Shown: positions 38,311-47,592, counted from the first letter of the stretch. The stretch: 64,000 nucleotides of DNA from Streptococcus mitis (GCF_003943935.1 NZ_RJOB01000001.1:62415-126414); one strand, 5' to 3'. Numbers and translations are program-made. Notes: generated by a model from the sequence alone, not told the origin.

Positions 38311-39102
38311 ATGACTTATTTACCCGTTGCTTTGACCATTGCAGGGACTGACCCTAGCGGTGGTGCTGGCATTATGGCTGATTTAAAGTCATTCCAAGCT
38401 AGAGATGTCTATGGAATGGCTGTTGTGACAAGTCTTGTCGCTCAAAATACCAGAGGCGTTCAGCTAATCGAGCACGTGTCTCCTCAAATGTTGAAAGCCC
38501 AATTGGACAGTGTCTTTTCGGATATCAAGCCTCAGGCTGTAAAAACTGGCATGTTGGCAACTACTGAAATCATGGAAATCATCCAGCCCTATCTTAAAAA
38601 GCTAGATTGTCCCTACGTCCTTGATCCTGTTATGGTCGCTACGAGTGGGGATACCCTGATTGATACCAGTGCCAGAACCTACCTAAAAACAAACCTGCTT
38701 CCACTTGCAACCATTATCACACCCAATCTTCCTGAGGCAGAAGAGATTGTTGGTTTTTCAATCCATAATCCAGAAGACATGCAGCGTGCCGGTCGCCTGA
38801 TTTTAAAAGAATTTGGTCCTCAGTCGGTGGTCATCAAAGGTGGCCATCTGGAAGGTGGTGCCAAAGACTTCCTTTTTACCAAGGATGAGCAATTTGTCTG
38901 GGAAAGCCCACGAATTCAAACCTGTCATACACATGGTACTGGGTGTACCTTTGCTGCAGTGATTACGGCTGAACTAGCCAAGGGTAAAACTCTTTATCAG
39001 GCAGTTGATAAGGCCAAGGCCTTTATTACAAAAGCCATTCAAGATGCCCCTCAACTCGGTCATGGTTCTGGCCCAGTCAACCATACAAGCTTTAAAGATT
39101 AA
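38311..39102 (+). CDS. thiD: Hydroxymethylpyrimidine/phosphomethylpyrimidine kinase ThiD
   Basis: A 263-residue ribokinase-fold enzyme that phosphorylates HMP and HMP-P for thiamin synthesis. The N-terminus is ALTIAGTDPSGGAGIMADLK (substrate site), followed by the conserved TSLVAQNTRGV and the catalytic GTGCTFAA (about 210-217) near the C-terminus. The SD GGGAGG lies six bases before the ATG. It is the only plus-strand gene of the thiamin island and has its own TPP riboswitch. Confidence 0.95.
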   Translation: MTYLPVALTIAGTDPSGGAGIMADLKSFQARDVYGMAVVTSLVAQNTRGVQLIEHVSPQMLKAQLDSVFSDIKPQAVKTGMLATTEIMEIIQPYLKKLDCPYVLDPVMVATSGDTLIDTSARTYLKTNLLPLATIITPNLPEAEEIVGFSIHNPEDMQRAGRLILKEFGPQSVVIKGGHLEGGAKDFLFTKDEQFVWESPRIQTCHTHGTGCTFAAVITAELAKGKTLYQAVDKAKAFITKAIQDAPQLGHGSGPVNHTSFKD

Positions 39103-39103
39103 A

Positions 39104-39146
39104 AAAACTCTCTAGTTCCCATTTTAAGGGAATTAGAGAGTTTTTA
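39104..39146 (+). terminator. Terminator of thiD
   Basis: AAAAAACTCTCTAGTTCCC, ATTTTAA, GGGAATTAGAGAGTTTTT, nearly perfect stem of about 16 bp. Its T-run merges into the BOX element that follows. Confidence 0.9.
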
Positions 39147-39259
39147 TACTCTTCGAAAATCTCTTCAAACGACGTCAGCTTTATCTGCAACCTCAAAGCT
39201 GTGTTTTGAGCAACCTGCAGCTAGCTTCCTAGTTTGCTCTTTGATTTTCATTGAGTATT
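39145..39259 (+). repeat. Short BOX element after thiD
   Basis: About 115 bp starting TATACTCTTCGAAAATCTCT and ending TTTGATTTTCATTGAGTAT, the two ends of a BOX repeat. It has the boxA and boxC termini and the CAACCTCAAAGCTGTGTTTTG stem but lacks the GCCTTGCCGTAG... middle present in the copy at 19841. It fills the gap between convergent thiD and thiE. Confidence 0.88.
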
Positions 39260-39261
39260 AA

Positions 39262-39894
39262 TTAGAAAATAATATCATCCAACCTTGTTAAAAAGTCTTG
39301 CGTTTTTGCCTCTATATCTTCTGCTTGCATCAGATCGCGTACGACTGCTACTCCAGCTATACCCGTGCCGATAAGTTGGTCAATATTCTCTGATGTCAAG
39401 CCGCCAATGGCAACTACTGGAATGGCCACCCTTTGGCAAATTGTCTTCAAGGTTGAAATCAGGGTGATAGGCGCATTTTTCTTGGTCGTGGTCGGAAAAA
39501 TGGCTCCTGTTCCCAAGTAATCTGCTCCCCCTTCTTCTGCCTCTAGGGCTCTTTTAACCGTTTTAGCGGTGACACCGAGGATTTTATCAGGTCCCAAGAC
39601 TTGGCGGGCAACCGAAACGGGTAGTTCATCGTCTCCGATATGCAGACCTGCAGCATCAACTGCAAGACAGACATCCAAACGATCATCGATGATCAGGGGT
39701 ACCTGATAGGCATCTGTTATTTCCTTGACTTGTTTTGCCAGTTGATAGTATTGATTGGTTGTGAGATTTTTTTCTCGTAATTGGACTATGGTAACCCCTG
39801 AACGGCAGGCCGTCTCAACCTTTTCAAGAAATCTTTCCACGGAATCTTGGTAGCGATTTGTTACCAGATACAGTCTAAGCGCCTCTCTATTCAT
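39262..39894 (-). CDS. thiE: Thiamin-phosphate synthase ThiE, copy 1
   Basis: A 210-residue TIM-barrel enzyme that joins HMP pyrophosphate and thiazole phosphate into thiamin phosphate. Motifs are [10 protein letters not shown] (about 38), [43 protein letters not shown] (pyrophosphate site) and [13 protein letters not shown]. The ATG at 39894 has the SD AAGGAG; an ATG at 39900 lies too close to it. It overlaps the end of thiM by eight bases. It closes the operon under TPP riboswitch 2. Confidence 0.93.
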   Translation of the reverse strand: MNREALRLYLVTNRYQDSVERFLEKVETACRSGVTIVQLREKNLTTNQYYQLAKQVKEITDAYQVPLIIDDRLDVCLAVDAAGLHIGDDELPVSVARQVLGPDKILGVTAKTVKRALEAEEGGADYLGTGAIFPTTTKKNAPITLISTLKTICQRVAIPVVAIGGLTSENIDQLIGTGIAGVAVVRDLMQAEDIEAKTQDFLTRLDDIIF

Positions 39895-40690
39895 AAACAT
39901 CTCCTTTTATGGCTTCTAGCCAATTTTCATCTCTTTTTAGGAGCGAAAGCTGATTGAGTACTTGGTAGCGAAATTCTTCCAATCCCATTCCTTGGACAAC
40001 TATTCTCTCAGCAGAGATATTGAGATAAGAAACCGCTAGGTAAGAAGCTTCAAAACCAGTCTTTCCTTGGCTGAGAAAAACAGCTGTCAAGGCTCCAACC
40101 AAGTCTCCTGTCCCTGTTATCCAGTCTAATTCTGCACAGCCATTCTCCAATACAGCAACCTGATTCTCTGAAACGATGAGGTCTTTGGGGCCTGTGACTA
40201 AGAATGACATACCTGGATATGTCTGACACCAGTCTTTCAAGACTTGAAGTAAATCCTCAGTTTCTTGATCTTTAGCACTCGCATCGACCCCAACTCCGTG
40301 GTGTTTTAAGCCAACAAGACTTCGAATTTCTGACATATTTCCTTTAAGGACCGTAGGTCTATAGTCTAAAAGATCTCTGACTAAGCTCTTACGAATGGAT
40401 GAAGCCGTTACGCCAACAGCATCTACTACCATCGGGAGAGAAGATTGGTTTGCATACGAAGCTGCCATACGGATTGCTTTTTCCTTCTCAGCAGACAAAT
40501 GCCCCAAATTGATGAAGAGAGCCTGGCTCTGTTTGGTAAAATCAAGAACCTCACGGGGGTCATCTGCCATGACAGGTTTACATCCCAGAGCCAAAATCCC
40601 ATTTGCCAGCATCTCACAAGAAATTTCATTGGTAATACAGTGAATCAAAGAACTGGTTGCTAGAGGAAAAGGATTTGTTAATTCCTGCAT
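39887..40690 (-). CDS. thiM: Hydroxyethylthiazole kinase ThiM, copy 1
   Basis: A 267-residue ribokinase-fold enzyme that salvages the thiazole THZ by phosphorylation. It shows [21 protein letters not shown] (about 17-37), the substrate-binding [30 protein letters not shown] and the catalytic [12 protein letters not shown], where the usual Cys of GTGCMLGA is replaced by Asp. Its start is one base from the ThiW stop, so it is translationally coupled. Confidence 0.92.
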   Translation of the reverse strand: MQELTNPFPLATSSLIHCITNEISCEMLANGILALGCKPVMADDPREVLDFTKQSQALFINLGHLSAEKEKAIRMAASYANQSSLPMVVDAVGVTASSIRKSLVRDLLDYRPTVLKGNMSEIRSLVGLKHHGVGVDASAKDQETEDLLQVLKDWCQTYPGMSFLVTGPKDLIVSENQVAVLENGCAELDWITGTGDLVGALTAVFLSQGKTGFEASYLAVSYLNISAERIVVQGMGLEEFRYQVLNQLSLLKRDENWLEAIKGDVYE

Positions 40691-41214
40691 CAGTCTATCC
40701 TTTCAGCAAAGAAATATCCTTGCACTTTTTTAAAGAATTCCTGCTTGATTAAAAATCGAAAGGCAATAAAGGAAATCGCTGTACCGATTAAGGTTGCTCC
40801 GAAAAATCGAGGCGTGTAGATAAACCAGCTAAGCTTTGCAGCTGATCCTGTAAAGAGTACCATAACAGGATAGGAAACAATAGAACCAATAATACCTGTT
40901 CCCAAAATCTCTCCTAGAGCGGAATAATGAAATTTTCGACCATACTTATAAAAGAGACCTGCAAGGAGGGCTCCAAAAGTCGCTCCTGTGAGAGCTAAAG
41001 GCGGAATCCCTTGAGTCGTCATACGGATAAATGCTGTGACTGTAGCCATAACCAAAGCATAAACAGGTCCCATCATGATTCCTGCTAGAATATTGACTAC
41101 ACTGGACATCGGTGCCATTCCCTCAATCCGAAAGATAGGCGTAAGGACTACATCAAGGGCAATCATCATGGATAAAATGGTTAATTTGTGAACTTGCAAT
41201 TGGTGCTTTCTCAT
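40690..41214 (-). CDS. thiW: ECF transporter S component ThiW
   Basis: A 174-residue membrane protein with about five helices, of the ThiW type that binds the thiazole precursor of thiamin. Visible: [28 protein letters not shown] (split by helices), [16 protein letters not shown], and [20 protein letters not shown]. It needs an ECF module of ATPases and a T component; both are encoded just upstream. It lies four bases after tenA and ends at the thiM start. Confidence 0.88.
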   Translation of the reverse strand: MRKHQLQVHKLTILSMMIALDVVLTPIFRIEGMAPMSSVVNILAGIMMGPVYALVMATVTAFIRMTTQGIPPLALTGATFGALLAGLFYKYGRKFHYSALGEILGTGIIGSIVSYPVMVLFTGSAAKLSWFIYTPRFFGATLIGTAISFIAFRFLIKQEFFKKVQGYFFAERID

Positions 41215-41218
41215 ATTT

Positions 41219-41911
41219 CTACTCTTCTCCTGTTTCTAAAGACTGTAAATCACTCTTCCATGTCTGGTGTTGGTAGGCCATTTGCCAAAACTTGGCTTCC
41301 ATGTGAACACTGATGTGGAAGGCATCTAGCATTTTTTTCTTGTCTGTCTCATCACTTTCGCGATAGAGTTGATTGACTAGCGCTCCCTCCTCTCTGATCT
41401 GTTGCTCTAACTCATCCGTAATATAAGTTTCAATCCATTGTTGATAGAGAGGATCTGGTGATGGTTTAAGATTAAGTGATTTGCCTATATCATGGTATAA
41501 CCAAGGACAAGGCAGCAAACTTGCAAAGGCAATGCCCAAGTTTGGCTCTGCAAATTGCCGATAAATGTGAGAAATGTAATGATAGCAGGTTGGAGCGATT
41601 GGATGTTGCTCCATTTCCTGATCGCTGATTTCCAATTCCTTGAAAAATTGTTGGCGGATAAATAACTCACCCTCCACTAGACTCTGAGCATTTTGTTTCA
41701 AGAGTCTTTTCATCTCTTGGTTTGAAGTCTTATCAGCCAAAAGGTGATAGATTTCTGAGAAGGCCTTCAGATAGTAAGCATCCTGAATCAGGTAATAGCG
41801 GAAAATGGACGGGTCTAATTTTCCCTCTTGTAATTGTAAAATAAAGGGATGATGAAAAGAAGCCTGCCAAGCTTCATTGGATAATTCCATTGCAATATCT
41901 GTAAATTCCAT
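41219..41911 (-). CDS. tenA: TenA-family aminopyrimidine hydrolase, Cys type
   Basis: A 230-residue all-helical enzyme that hydrolyses aminomethyl-HMP from degraded thiamin to HMP. The conserved active-site Cys is in ASLLPCPWLYHDIG (about 135), with FRYYLIQDAYYLKAF at about 38 and YHYISHIYRQFAE near 108. This is the TenA_C type; the second TenA, at 46509, has Glu there instead. It lies between the ECF T unit and ThiW in one operon. Confidence 0.92.
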   Translation of the reverse strand: MEFTDIAMELSNEAWQASFHHPFILQLQEGKLDPSIFRYYLIQDAYYLKAFSEIYHLLADKTSNQEMKRLLKQNAQSLVEGELFIRQQFFKELEISDQEMEQHPIAPTCYHYISHIYRQFAEPNLGIAFASLLPCPWLYHDIGKSLNLKPSPDPLYQQWIETYITDELEQQIREEGALVNQLYRESDETDKKKMLDAFHISVHMEAKFWQMAYQHQTWKSDLQSLETGEE

Positions 41912-41921
41912 AGTAACTCCT

Positions 41922-42572
41922 TTATAAAAATAGACTTGTTTGAAGTAATAAAAAGAACAGCAGGTAGATTAATTTTGTTTTTTTAGCAATATAAAAAGTC
42001 CGATAGCGATTCTCCACCTGTGCATGTTCGTCATATCCATGCGCCGACAGGGCTCTCAGGTAAAGATGGCGCCACCTAAAGACTGTCATCAGAACCTTGC
42101 TGTAAATCAAGGGAGACCAAAAATGCAGTTCTTGACCGCGTAATAAGCAAGCTTCCTTGAGGGACTTGATTTCTTGCTGAATAAGGGGGAAGGAATTGAA
42201 TACCACAATCAAGGCATAGGCCCAAGAGCGTGATACCCCCTTTTGAGCCAAGTACAAGAGAAGCTCTTTTAGGGAAATAGAGGAAACAAAGACAAGTCCG
42301 ATACAAACGGTCACAAAGGCCCTCGTTCCAAGCATGACTGCCTGCGAAGCATCTCCATGTAACTGAACTGCCCAGTAGTTGGCAAAGGATGGCAAAATGG
42401 CGAGCAGAATCATCCAAGCCAACATCTTAAATCGACGGTAATAGAGCATAAAGAGAATACAAAATGCAACTACCGAGAGATTAAGAGCAATCGAAGGAAT
42501 AAAAGATGTTTCCAAGGATAAAATCAGCAAGAAGAGATTGATAATCGGTGTCTGGGTTGCTACTTTGACCAT
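41922..42572 (-). CDS. ECF transporter T component (CbiQ/EcfT family)
   Basis: A 216-residue transmembrane energy-coupling protein with four or five helices and the two Ala-Arg-Gly-type coupling motifs, seen here as ACLLRGQELHFW (about 142) and RALSAHGYD (about 178). It links the ATPase to the S components YkoE and ThiW. It follows the ATPase gene by one base. The last residues (FFLLLQTSLFL) form a terminal helix. Confidence 0.88.
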   Translation of the reverse strand: MVKVATQTPIINLFLLILSLETSFIPSIALNLSVVAFCILFMLYYRRFKMLAWMILLAILPSFANYWAVQLHGDASQAVMLGTRAFVTVCIGLVFVSSISLKELLLYLAQKGVSRSWAYALIVVFNSFPLIQQEIKSLKEACLLRGQELHFWSPLIYSKVLMTVFRWRHLYLRALSAHGYDEHAQVENRYRTFYIAKKTKLIYLLFFLLLQTSLFL

Positions 42573-42573
42573 A

Positions 42574-43959
42574 CTATCTCACCTCCCCTTGGGTATTGCT
42601 ACTCTGAGATGTGAGTGGTTTGATAATTGTCACTTCTTTCACATGACTGAGCCCCTGACTAGTCATCTCAATCCAATAATCAACCACAGAGATCAAGGGA
42701 TCCAAACGATGGCTAATGATTAGAAAACTTCTTCCTTGATTTCTCTCCTCCACAATCCACTGACAAAAATAATCACAGGCTCTATCATCCAAACCAGCAA
42801 AAGGTTCGTCTAGTAAAATCACAGAAGCCTTGCTGGTCAAGATGGTCAAGAGCTGAAGAATCTTTTGCTGACCACCACTTAATTGATAAGGACTCTTATC
42901 GAGCGCCTGCTCCAGATCAAAATACCGTAAAGCTTGGAGAATACGCTGATCTCTTTCAGAATCGGATCCATCTAATTGAAGTTCTTCTCGCAGACTGACT
43001 CTGATAAACTGTTTCTCAGCTTCCTGAACAACACCCGTCAGATCATGGTACAAACTCTTTTTCTTTTTCAGGACTGTCCCCTTCCAGGTAATGCGCCCCT
43101 TATACTTTTGAAATTGAAGAATGGATCGAAATAGGGTTGATTTCCCGACACCATTGTCACCCAAGATACAGGAAATTCCTTGGTAGAATGTAAAATCCGC
43201 AATTGAAAAGAGGGAACGCTTATCCAGCTCACAAGTCGTTCTATCCATATGGAATAGTTCCGGGCTAGAAGCAACTTCCTTTGAAGCAACCTGTGTCATC
43301 TCAGAGGTAGGGATTTGAAACACTTCCCTTAGTTGGCCATCTCTTAACTCCACCATATGGTCGATATAGGCTTCATAGTCCGTTAAATCATGGTCGCACA
43401 AAATAACTGTCTTCCCATTAGAAGACAACTCTTTTAGAATCTCCAATATCTCTATCCTACTCTTGCGGTCAATGGAAGCAAAAGGCTCATCCAAGAGATA
43501 GACCCTAGGATTCATAGCAAAGAGAACAGCCAAAGCAGCCTTTTGCTTTTCCCCACCTGATAAGTGATGAATTGGACGGTGCAAAATCGCCTTGCAGCGA
43601 CATTGCTGGACTACCTCTGCTATTTTTGAATCAATTTCCTGAACGGGATGCCCAATATTTTCCAAGGTAAAAACCAGCTCCTCAAACAAGTTCTCCATGG
43701 TAAATTGATGATTGGGATTTTGAAATAGAATCCCAACCGTCTGGATACGTTCGATGATAGAAAGCTGACTGACCTCGCTCCCATTTATCAGGACTTGACC
43801 GCTATAGGGAAGAGAACTGACTTGGGCAATCATTTGAAAGAGACTCGATTTTCCTGAACCACTGCTCCCAACTAACAAGGTAAATGCTTGTACATGAAAA
43901 GTAAAATCAATCGGTTCCGAAAAAATTGGGGACTGAATCTCCCGTAATTCCAGACCCAT
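42574..43959 (-). CDS. ECF transporter ATPase with two ABC domains (YkoD-like)
   Basis: A 461-residue fusion of two ABC ATPases. Domain 1 has Walker A GSSGSGKSS (about 32), signature LSGGEKQKA (about 133) and Walker B VYLLDEPFASID; domain 2 has Walker A GDNGVGKST (about 265), signature LSGGQQKIL and Walker B VILLDEPFAGLD. It powers uptake of HMP or thiamin precursors with the T unit and S unit. It is placed directly after ykoE and before the T gene. Confidence 0.92.
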   Translation of the reverse strand: MGLELREIQSPIFSEPIDFTFHVQAFTLLVGSSGSGKSSLFQMIAQVSSLPYSGQVLINGSEVSQLSIIERIQTVGILFQNPNHQFTMENLFEELVFTLENIGHPVQEIDSKIAEVVQQCRCKAILHRPIHHLSGGEKQKAALAVLFAMNPRVYLLDEPFASIDRKSRIEILEILKELSSNGKTVILCDHDLTDYEAYIDHMVELRDGQLREVFQIPTSEMTQVASKEVASSPELFHMDRTTCELDKRSLFSIADFTFYQGISCILGDNGVGKSTLFRSILQFQKYKGRITWKGTVLKKKKSLYHDLTGVVQEAEKQFIRVSLREELQLDGSDSERDQRILQALRYFDLEQALDKSPYQLSGGQQKILQLLTILTSKASVILLDEPFAGLDDRACDYFCQWIVEERNQGRSFLIISHRLDPLISVVDYWIEMTSQGLSHVKEVTIIKPLTSQSSNTQGEVR

Positions 43960-44520
43960 CTATGCTTTTCCTCCAGCTGCAAACTGATGATAAAGTTTGA
44001 CAATGGCACGAACCAAGATGGTACAGAAGAAAAAGACGGAAATAAAACGTACTACAAGCAAGGAAAGGACAAAAGGAAGTGAAAAGGCGTAGTAACCTAA
44101 CTTAATGTACTCATAGACAAAGCTAACAAGCGTAATCCCAATACTATTAGCAGTTAGAGAGAGCCAACTTTCATAGCGATTCTTGGTTACGATAAAACCA
44201 AGTTCACTCCCCAAACCTTGAACCAAGCCGGACAAAAGAGCGCCTAGACCGAATTGGCTACCATAAAGGACTTCAGCAAGCGCAGCTAGCACTTCACCAA
44301 TCGTGGCGCTTCCCACTCTTGGAACAAAGATGGCAGCAATGGGCGCAGCCATACACCAGAGACCAAAGAGGATTTCATTGGCAAAGGCCTGTAAACCAAT
44401 AGGTGCTAAAATCAGAGTGAGGATATCAAACAGATAGCCAGATCCCACAAAAACGCCACCAAAAAAGATAGACAAGAAAGCAAGTAAGATAACATCTTTT
44501 AACTGCCATTTTTTCAACAT
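43960..44520 (-). CDS. ykoE: ECF transporter S component YkoE
   Basis: A 186-residue membrane protein with about six helices, first gene of the large thiamin operon. It begins MLKKWQLKDVILLAFLSIFF, then GGVFVGSGYLFD and PRVGSATIGEVLAALAEVLYGSQFG, as in the YkoE thiamin-related S unit. The ATG at 44520 has the SD AAGGAG six bases before; a longer frame to 44556 lacks one. It is one base from the ATPase gene and stands behind TPP riboswitch 2. Confidence 0.9.
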   Translation of the reverse strand: MLKKWQLKDVILLAFLSIFFGGVFVGSGYLFDILTLILAPIGLQAFANEILFGLWCMAAPIAAIFVPRVGSATIGEVLAALAEVLYGSQFGLGALLSGLVQGLGSELGFIVTKNRYESWLSLTANSIGITLVSFVYEYIKLGYYAFSLPFVLSLLVVRFISVFFFCTILVRAIVKLYHQFAAGGKA

Positions 44521-44605
44521 AAAAAACTCCTTTTTAAAGAAAAGTGGGGCATTCAAGGAGACCTACCTAAATGCTTTGTATCACCCTCATCCAGTTTCGT
44601 AAAAG

Positions 44606-44638
44606 AAAAAACTCTAATTACAGATAGGAATTAGAGTT
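44606..44638 (-). terminator. Riboswitch-controlled terminator upstream of ykoE
   Basis: On the minus strand AACTCTAATT, CCTATCTGT, AATTAGAGTT then TTTTC. It lies 50 bases after the TPP aptamer and before the coding region, so it is the expression platform. Confidence 0.88.
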
Positions 44639-44687
44639 CAGCTTACAAGATTAGATGGTTCTTTTCGACATACGAAAAAAACATTTC

Positions 44688-44759
44688 ACATTTCCCTTCG
44701 CCAGTCTTAACTGTATCAGGTTCAATGGGTATCATCTCAGCCTAAAGCACCCCAAATGT
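44688..44759 (-). ncRNA. TPP riboswitch 2, upstream of the ykoE operon
   Basis: On the minus strand P1 arms ACATTT and AAATGT enclose GGGGTGC, GCTGAGATGA, TACCCATTGAACCTGAT and CAGTTAAGACTGGCGAAGGGAA, matching the THI element. It controls ykoE-ykoD-T-tenA-thiW-thiM-thiE. The leader is similar in sequence to that of riboswitch 3. Confidence 0.95.
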
Positions 44760-44782
44760 CTTTATTATTTAATTATATAAAT

Positions 44783-44811
44783 ATTATAACAAACAATTTA
44801 TTCTAGTTCAA
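44783..44811 (-). promoter_or_regulatory. Promoter of the ykoE thiamin operon
   Basis: TTGAAC (44806-44811), 17 bases, TATAAT (44783-44788) with extended TGT, on the minus strand. The stretch from 44814 to 44970 between it and thiE copy 2 holds no gene or element that I recognise. Confidence 0.8.
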
Positions 44812-44972
44812 GAAATTGAACTGGAAATACAGTCTTGCATTCACAAAGACAGCAGATCTTTCTTTTGCAAAAAACAAATGTCTTGTTTGATAGATTAGCC
44901 ATTTGAGCTAAATCTAGGCATAGCTTTTAGAAAAGGGAAACTTCCACTGACTTAGAATCCAAGGATAGATAC

Positions 44973-45602
44973 CTATTGTTCACTCATTTTCCGAACAGTT
45001 TTTTCTATATTTTTTGCATACGATATTGCTGAAATGATTGAAACACCATCCATATTAGTCTGCATAATGTCTTTAATATGTTGCGTCTGTATCCCACCAA
45101 TTGCAACTAATGGCATTTGGGGCAATAGTTTTCTCATCAATTTAAGACCTTCATAACCTATAGCGCCACCAGCATCATCTTTTGACTGGGTATCAAATAC
45201 AGGACCAACACCGACATAATCTACATATTCAACTTTTGATTGTTGAAATTCTTTCTCGTTTTTTATAGAAAGACCAATTATTTTATCTGGCATCAATTTT
45301 CTAATTTCATCAACTCCAAGGTCATCCTGTCCTACATGTACGCCATCAGCATCTATTTCTAATGCTAACTCAATATCGTCATTAACGATAAACGGAACAT
45401 TGTATTTTTTACAAAGATCCTGTAGTTTAATTGCTAATCCGACTTTTTCTTTACCTTCTAAGGCTCCCTCACCTTTTTCACGAAATTGAAATAAGGTTAT
45501 ACCACCTTTTAAGGCTTCCTCAACGACCGTATATAGATCTTTTCCTTGGCAAGTAGTCGTTCCACAAATAAAATATAGTTTTAGTAATTCTTTATGAAAC
45601 AT
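44973..45602 (-). CDS. thiE: Thiamin-phosphate synthase ThiE, copy 2
   Basis: A 209-residue ThiE. It shows LFQFREKGEGALEGKEKVG (about 36), VPFIVNDDIELALEIDADGVHVGQDD, IIGLSIKNEKEF, YVDYVGVGPVFDTQSKDDAG and PLVAIGGIQTQHI. It differs strongly from copy 1 and is AT-richer, so it is not a recent duplicate. It lies one base after thiM copy 2 in a tenA-thiM-thiE operon under TPP riboswitch 3. Confidence 0.93.
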   Translation of the reverse strand: MFHKELLKLYFICGTTTCQGKDLYTVVEEALKGGITLFQFREKGEGALEGKEKVGLAIKLQDLCKKYNVPFIVNDDIELALEIDADGVHVGQDDLGVDEIRKLMPDKIIGLSIKNEKEFQQSKVEYVDYVGVGPVFDTQSKDDAGGAIGYEGLKLMRKLLPQMPLVAIGGIQTQHIKDIMQTNMDGVSIISAISYAKNIEKTVRKMSEQ

Positions 45603-45603
45603 C

Positions 45604-46386
45604 TTACTTCACTCTTTTGAATTCCTTTACATCTTCATCTGTAATCTCGTATAAGGCATTTATAAATTCAACTTTAAATGTTCCAGGAAGATGTCCATTT
45701 GGACGTTTTTCTGCCATTTCTCCAGCGATATTGTAAACCAACATAGCTGTTTCTAATGATTTCAATTCTTGACCTTTTTCTAGTCCGATAAAGCTTGCTA
45801 CTACAGCACCTAATAAGCATCCTGTCCCAATAACTTTTGGCATCATGGCACTACCATTATGAATCGTTACCACTTCTCCATTTACCGCAATAGCATCCAC
45901 TTCACCTGTTACTATTATAGGAATATTGAACTTCTCATTTGCTGCTAGAGCAATTTCGTCAATATTATCTACACCTGCACTATCTACTCCTTTAGATGCC
46001 ACATTTATTCCTACTAAAGAGGCAATCTCGCCAGCATTTCCCCTAATCGCTGCGAGCTTGTAATTATTTATTAAATCTTCGGATACTTTTTTTCTATAAG
46101 ATCCTGCTCCACAAGCTACAGGATCTAAAACTGCTGGGACATTATATTTCTCTGCAATTTTCAGAGCAGCTTGGTATAATTTCCAATTTTCATCTGTCAA
46201 TGTTCCTATGTTTATTAATAACCCCCCAGCATACTTTAACAAATCCTCTAAATCTGCTGGAAACTCACTCATGGCTGGTGATGCACCCAGTGCTACTAAT
46301 CCATTTGCTGTGAAATTTTTTACTACATCATTGGTTATGCAAATGACCAAAGGTGCTTTTTCTTTTAATAATTTTAAACTTGTCAT
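45604..46386 (-). CDS. thiM: Hydroxyethylthiazole kinase ThiM, copy 2
   Basis: A 260-residue ThiM, paralogous to but clearly different from copy 1 and more AT-rich. Visible: [22 protein letters not shown] near 14-35, [35 protein letters not shown] and the standard catalytic [12 protein letters not shown] with Cys, where copy 1 has Asp. The ATG at 46386 has the SD GGAAGGA; a longer frame to 46416 does not. It sits between tenA copy 2 and thiE copy 2. Confidence 0.93.
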   Translation of the reverse strand: MTSLKLLKEKAPLVICITNDVVKNFTANGLVALGASPAMSEFPADLEDLLKYAGGLLINIGTLTDENWKLYQAALKIAEKYNVPAVLDPVACGAGSYRKKVSEDLINNYKLAAIRGNAGEIASLVGINVASKGVDSAGVDNIDEIALAANEKFNIPIIVTGEVDAIAVNGEVVTIHNGSAMMPKVIGTGCLLGAVVASFIGLEKGQELKSLETAMLVYNIAGEMAEKRPNGHLPGTFKVEFINALYEITDEDVKEFKRVK

Positions 46387-46508
46387 ATTGAAATCCTTCC
46401 TTTTCACTTTATACAATCTACTAATTTCGATTTATCTTTAGTTGAGAATTTTTTTCATTTATATTGAATGATTTACCTCGTCAAATTTATCAGTATCCTG
46501 AACTTTCT

Positions 46509-47177
46509 CTAATCGTCATAACCAATATCAAAAAAGGCTAATTCCAAAGCGATTGCTTGATTCCAGCGTTGCTGAAGTTCTGTCAAATCTTCTCTACCTT
46601 TCCCAACACGATTGAGTTCGTCAACCAGAAATTGAACCCACTCTGCAAAGAAAGGACCTCTGTGGAGATTGATCCATTCCGAATGAATATAGGATTCAGG
46701 TAGAGCCAAATCTTTAGAACCCCAGTCTAAATAGAGACCTTCTGCAATGACCAGCATGACCAAAAGATGGGCATAGTCTGATGATGACACAGCAGAATAC
46801 ATAAGCTCCTGAAAGGCTTTTGTTACAGGATGCAAGGTCACTTCCAGATAGTCATTCTCAGATACTTTTAACTCTTTGAAAGCCTTTTGGAAATAACCGT
46901 CTTCGTCTGCTTCAAGAAAACCTAGTTGCTTGGCAAAACGAAGCTTGGATTCAAGCTGGTCAGCGTGGGCTACACAAGCACCCAACATGGATAAGAAGGC
47001 ATCAAAGAAGTGATAATCTTGAATTAGGTAGTCTTTTAAGACCTTATTCTCAAGTGTCCCCGCAAAAAGTTCCTTAACAAAACGATGATTGATTGCAGCC
47101 TGCCAATCCTTCTGACTGCTTTTTAATAATTCTCCAACAGTCAAACCTGGCTCAAATGCATAGTCTTGTGTTTCCAT
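46509..47177 (-). CDS. TenA-family protein, Glu type
   Basis: A 222-residue TenA homologue. It has the helical core and the active-site residues around LKDYLIQDYHFFDAFLSML, but the position of the TenA_C nucleophile reads MLVIAEGLYLDWG, so Glu replaces Cys. Such TenA_E proteins act on formylaminopyrimidine or aminopyrimidine salvage intermediates in other organisms, so a different substrate from the first copy is likely. It is the first gene behind TPP riboswitch 3. Confidence 0.85.
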   Translation of the reverse strand: METQDYAFEPGLTVGELLKSSQKDWQAAINHRFVKELFAGTLENKVLKDYLIQDYHFFDAFLSMLGACVAHADQLESKLRFAKQLGFLEADEDGYFQKAFKELKVSENDYLEVTLHPVTKAFQELMYSAVSSSDYAHLLVMLVIAEGLYLDWGSKDLALPESYIHSEWINLHRGPFFAEWVQFLVDELNRVGKGREDLTELQQRWNQAIALELAFFDIGYDD

Positions 47178-47323
47178 ATTTATTTTTCCTCTCTTTATTC
47201 GTTCGTAATCAACAAAACACCAAGAAAATCCTAGTTTTACTTGACCTTTTTAAAGAAAATCAAGGGCGTTCAAGAAGAGCTACCTAAATACTTTGTATTG
47301 CCTCCATCCAGCTTATATAAACA

Positions 47324-47356
47324 AAAAACTCCAATTACATATAGGAACTGGAGTTT
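47324..47356 (-). terminator. Riboswitch-controlled terminator upstream of tenA copy 2
   Basis: On the minus strand AAACTCCAGTT, CCTATATGT, AATTGGAGTTTTTTGTTT. It has the same place relative to the aptamer as the terminator of riboswitch 2. Confidence 0.88.
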
Positions 47357-47404
47357 AGCTTACAAGATTAGACCGTTCATTTCGACACACGAAAAAAACG
47401 TTTC

Positions 47405-47476
47405 ACATTTCCCTTCGACAGTCTTAACTGTATCAGGTTCAATGGGTATCATCTCAGCTTAAAGCACCCCAAATGT
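47405..47476 (-). ncRNA. TPP riboswitch 3, upstream of tenA-thiM-thiE copy 2
   Basis: P1 arms ACATTT and AAATGT enclose GGGGTGC, GCTGAGATGA, TACCCATTGAACCTGAT and CAGTTAAGACTGTCGAAGGGAA. It differs from riboswitch 2 by very few bases across the aptamer. It should repress the second thiamin operon when TPP is abundant. Confidence 0.95.
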
Positions 47477-47592
47477 CTTTATTATTTAATTACTGCACCA
47501 GTATAGCAAAAAATGAAAGCCCTAGCAAGATATTTGATTTAAAAATATATTTATATAATTTTTAATGGTGATTTATTCTTCCTATAGACGAA

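Noticed and set aside
44814..44970. Possible gene remnant between the ykoE promoter and thiE copy 2
   Set aside because: Frames give short fragments with no recognisable similarity; nothing to support a call.
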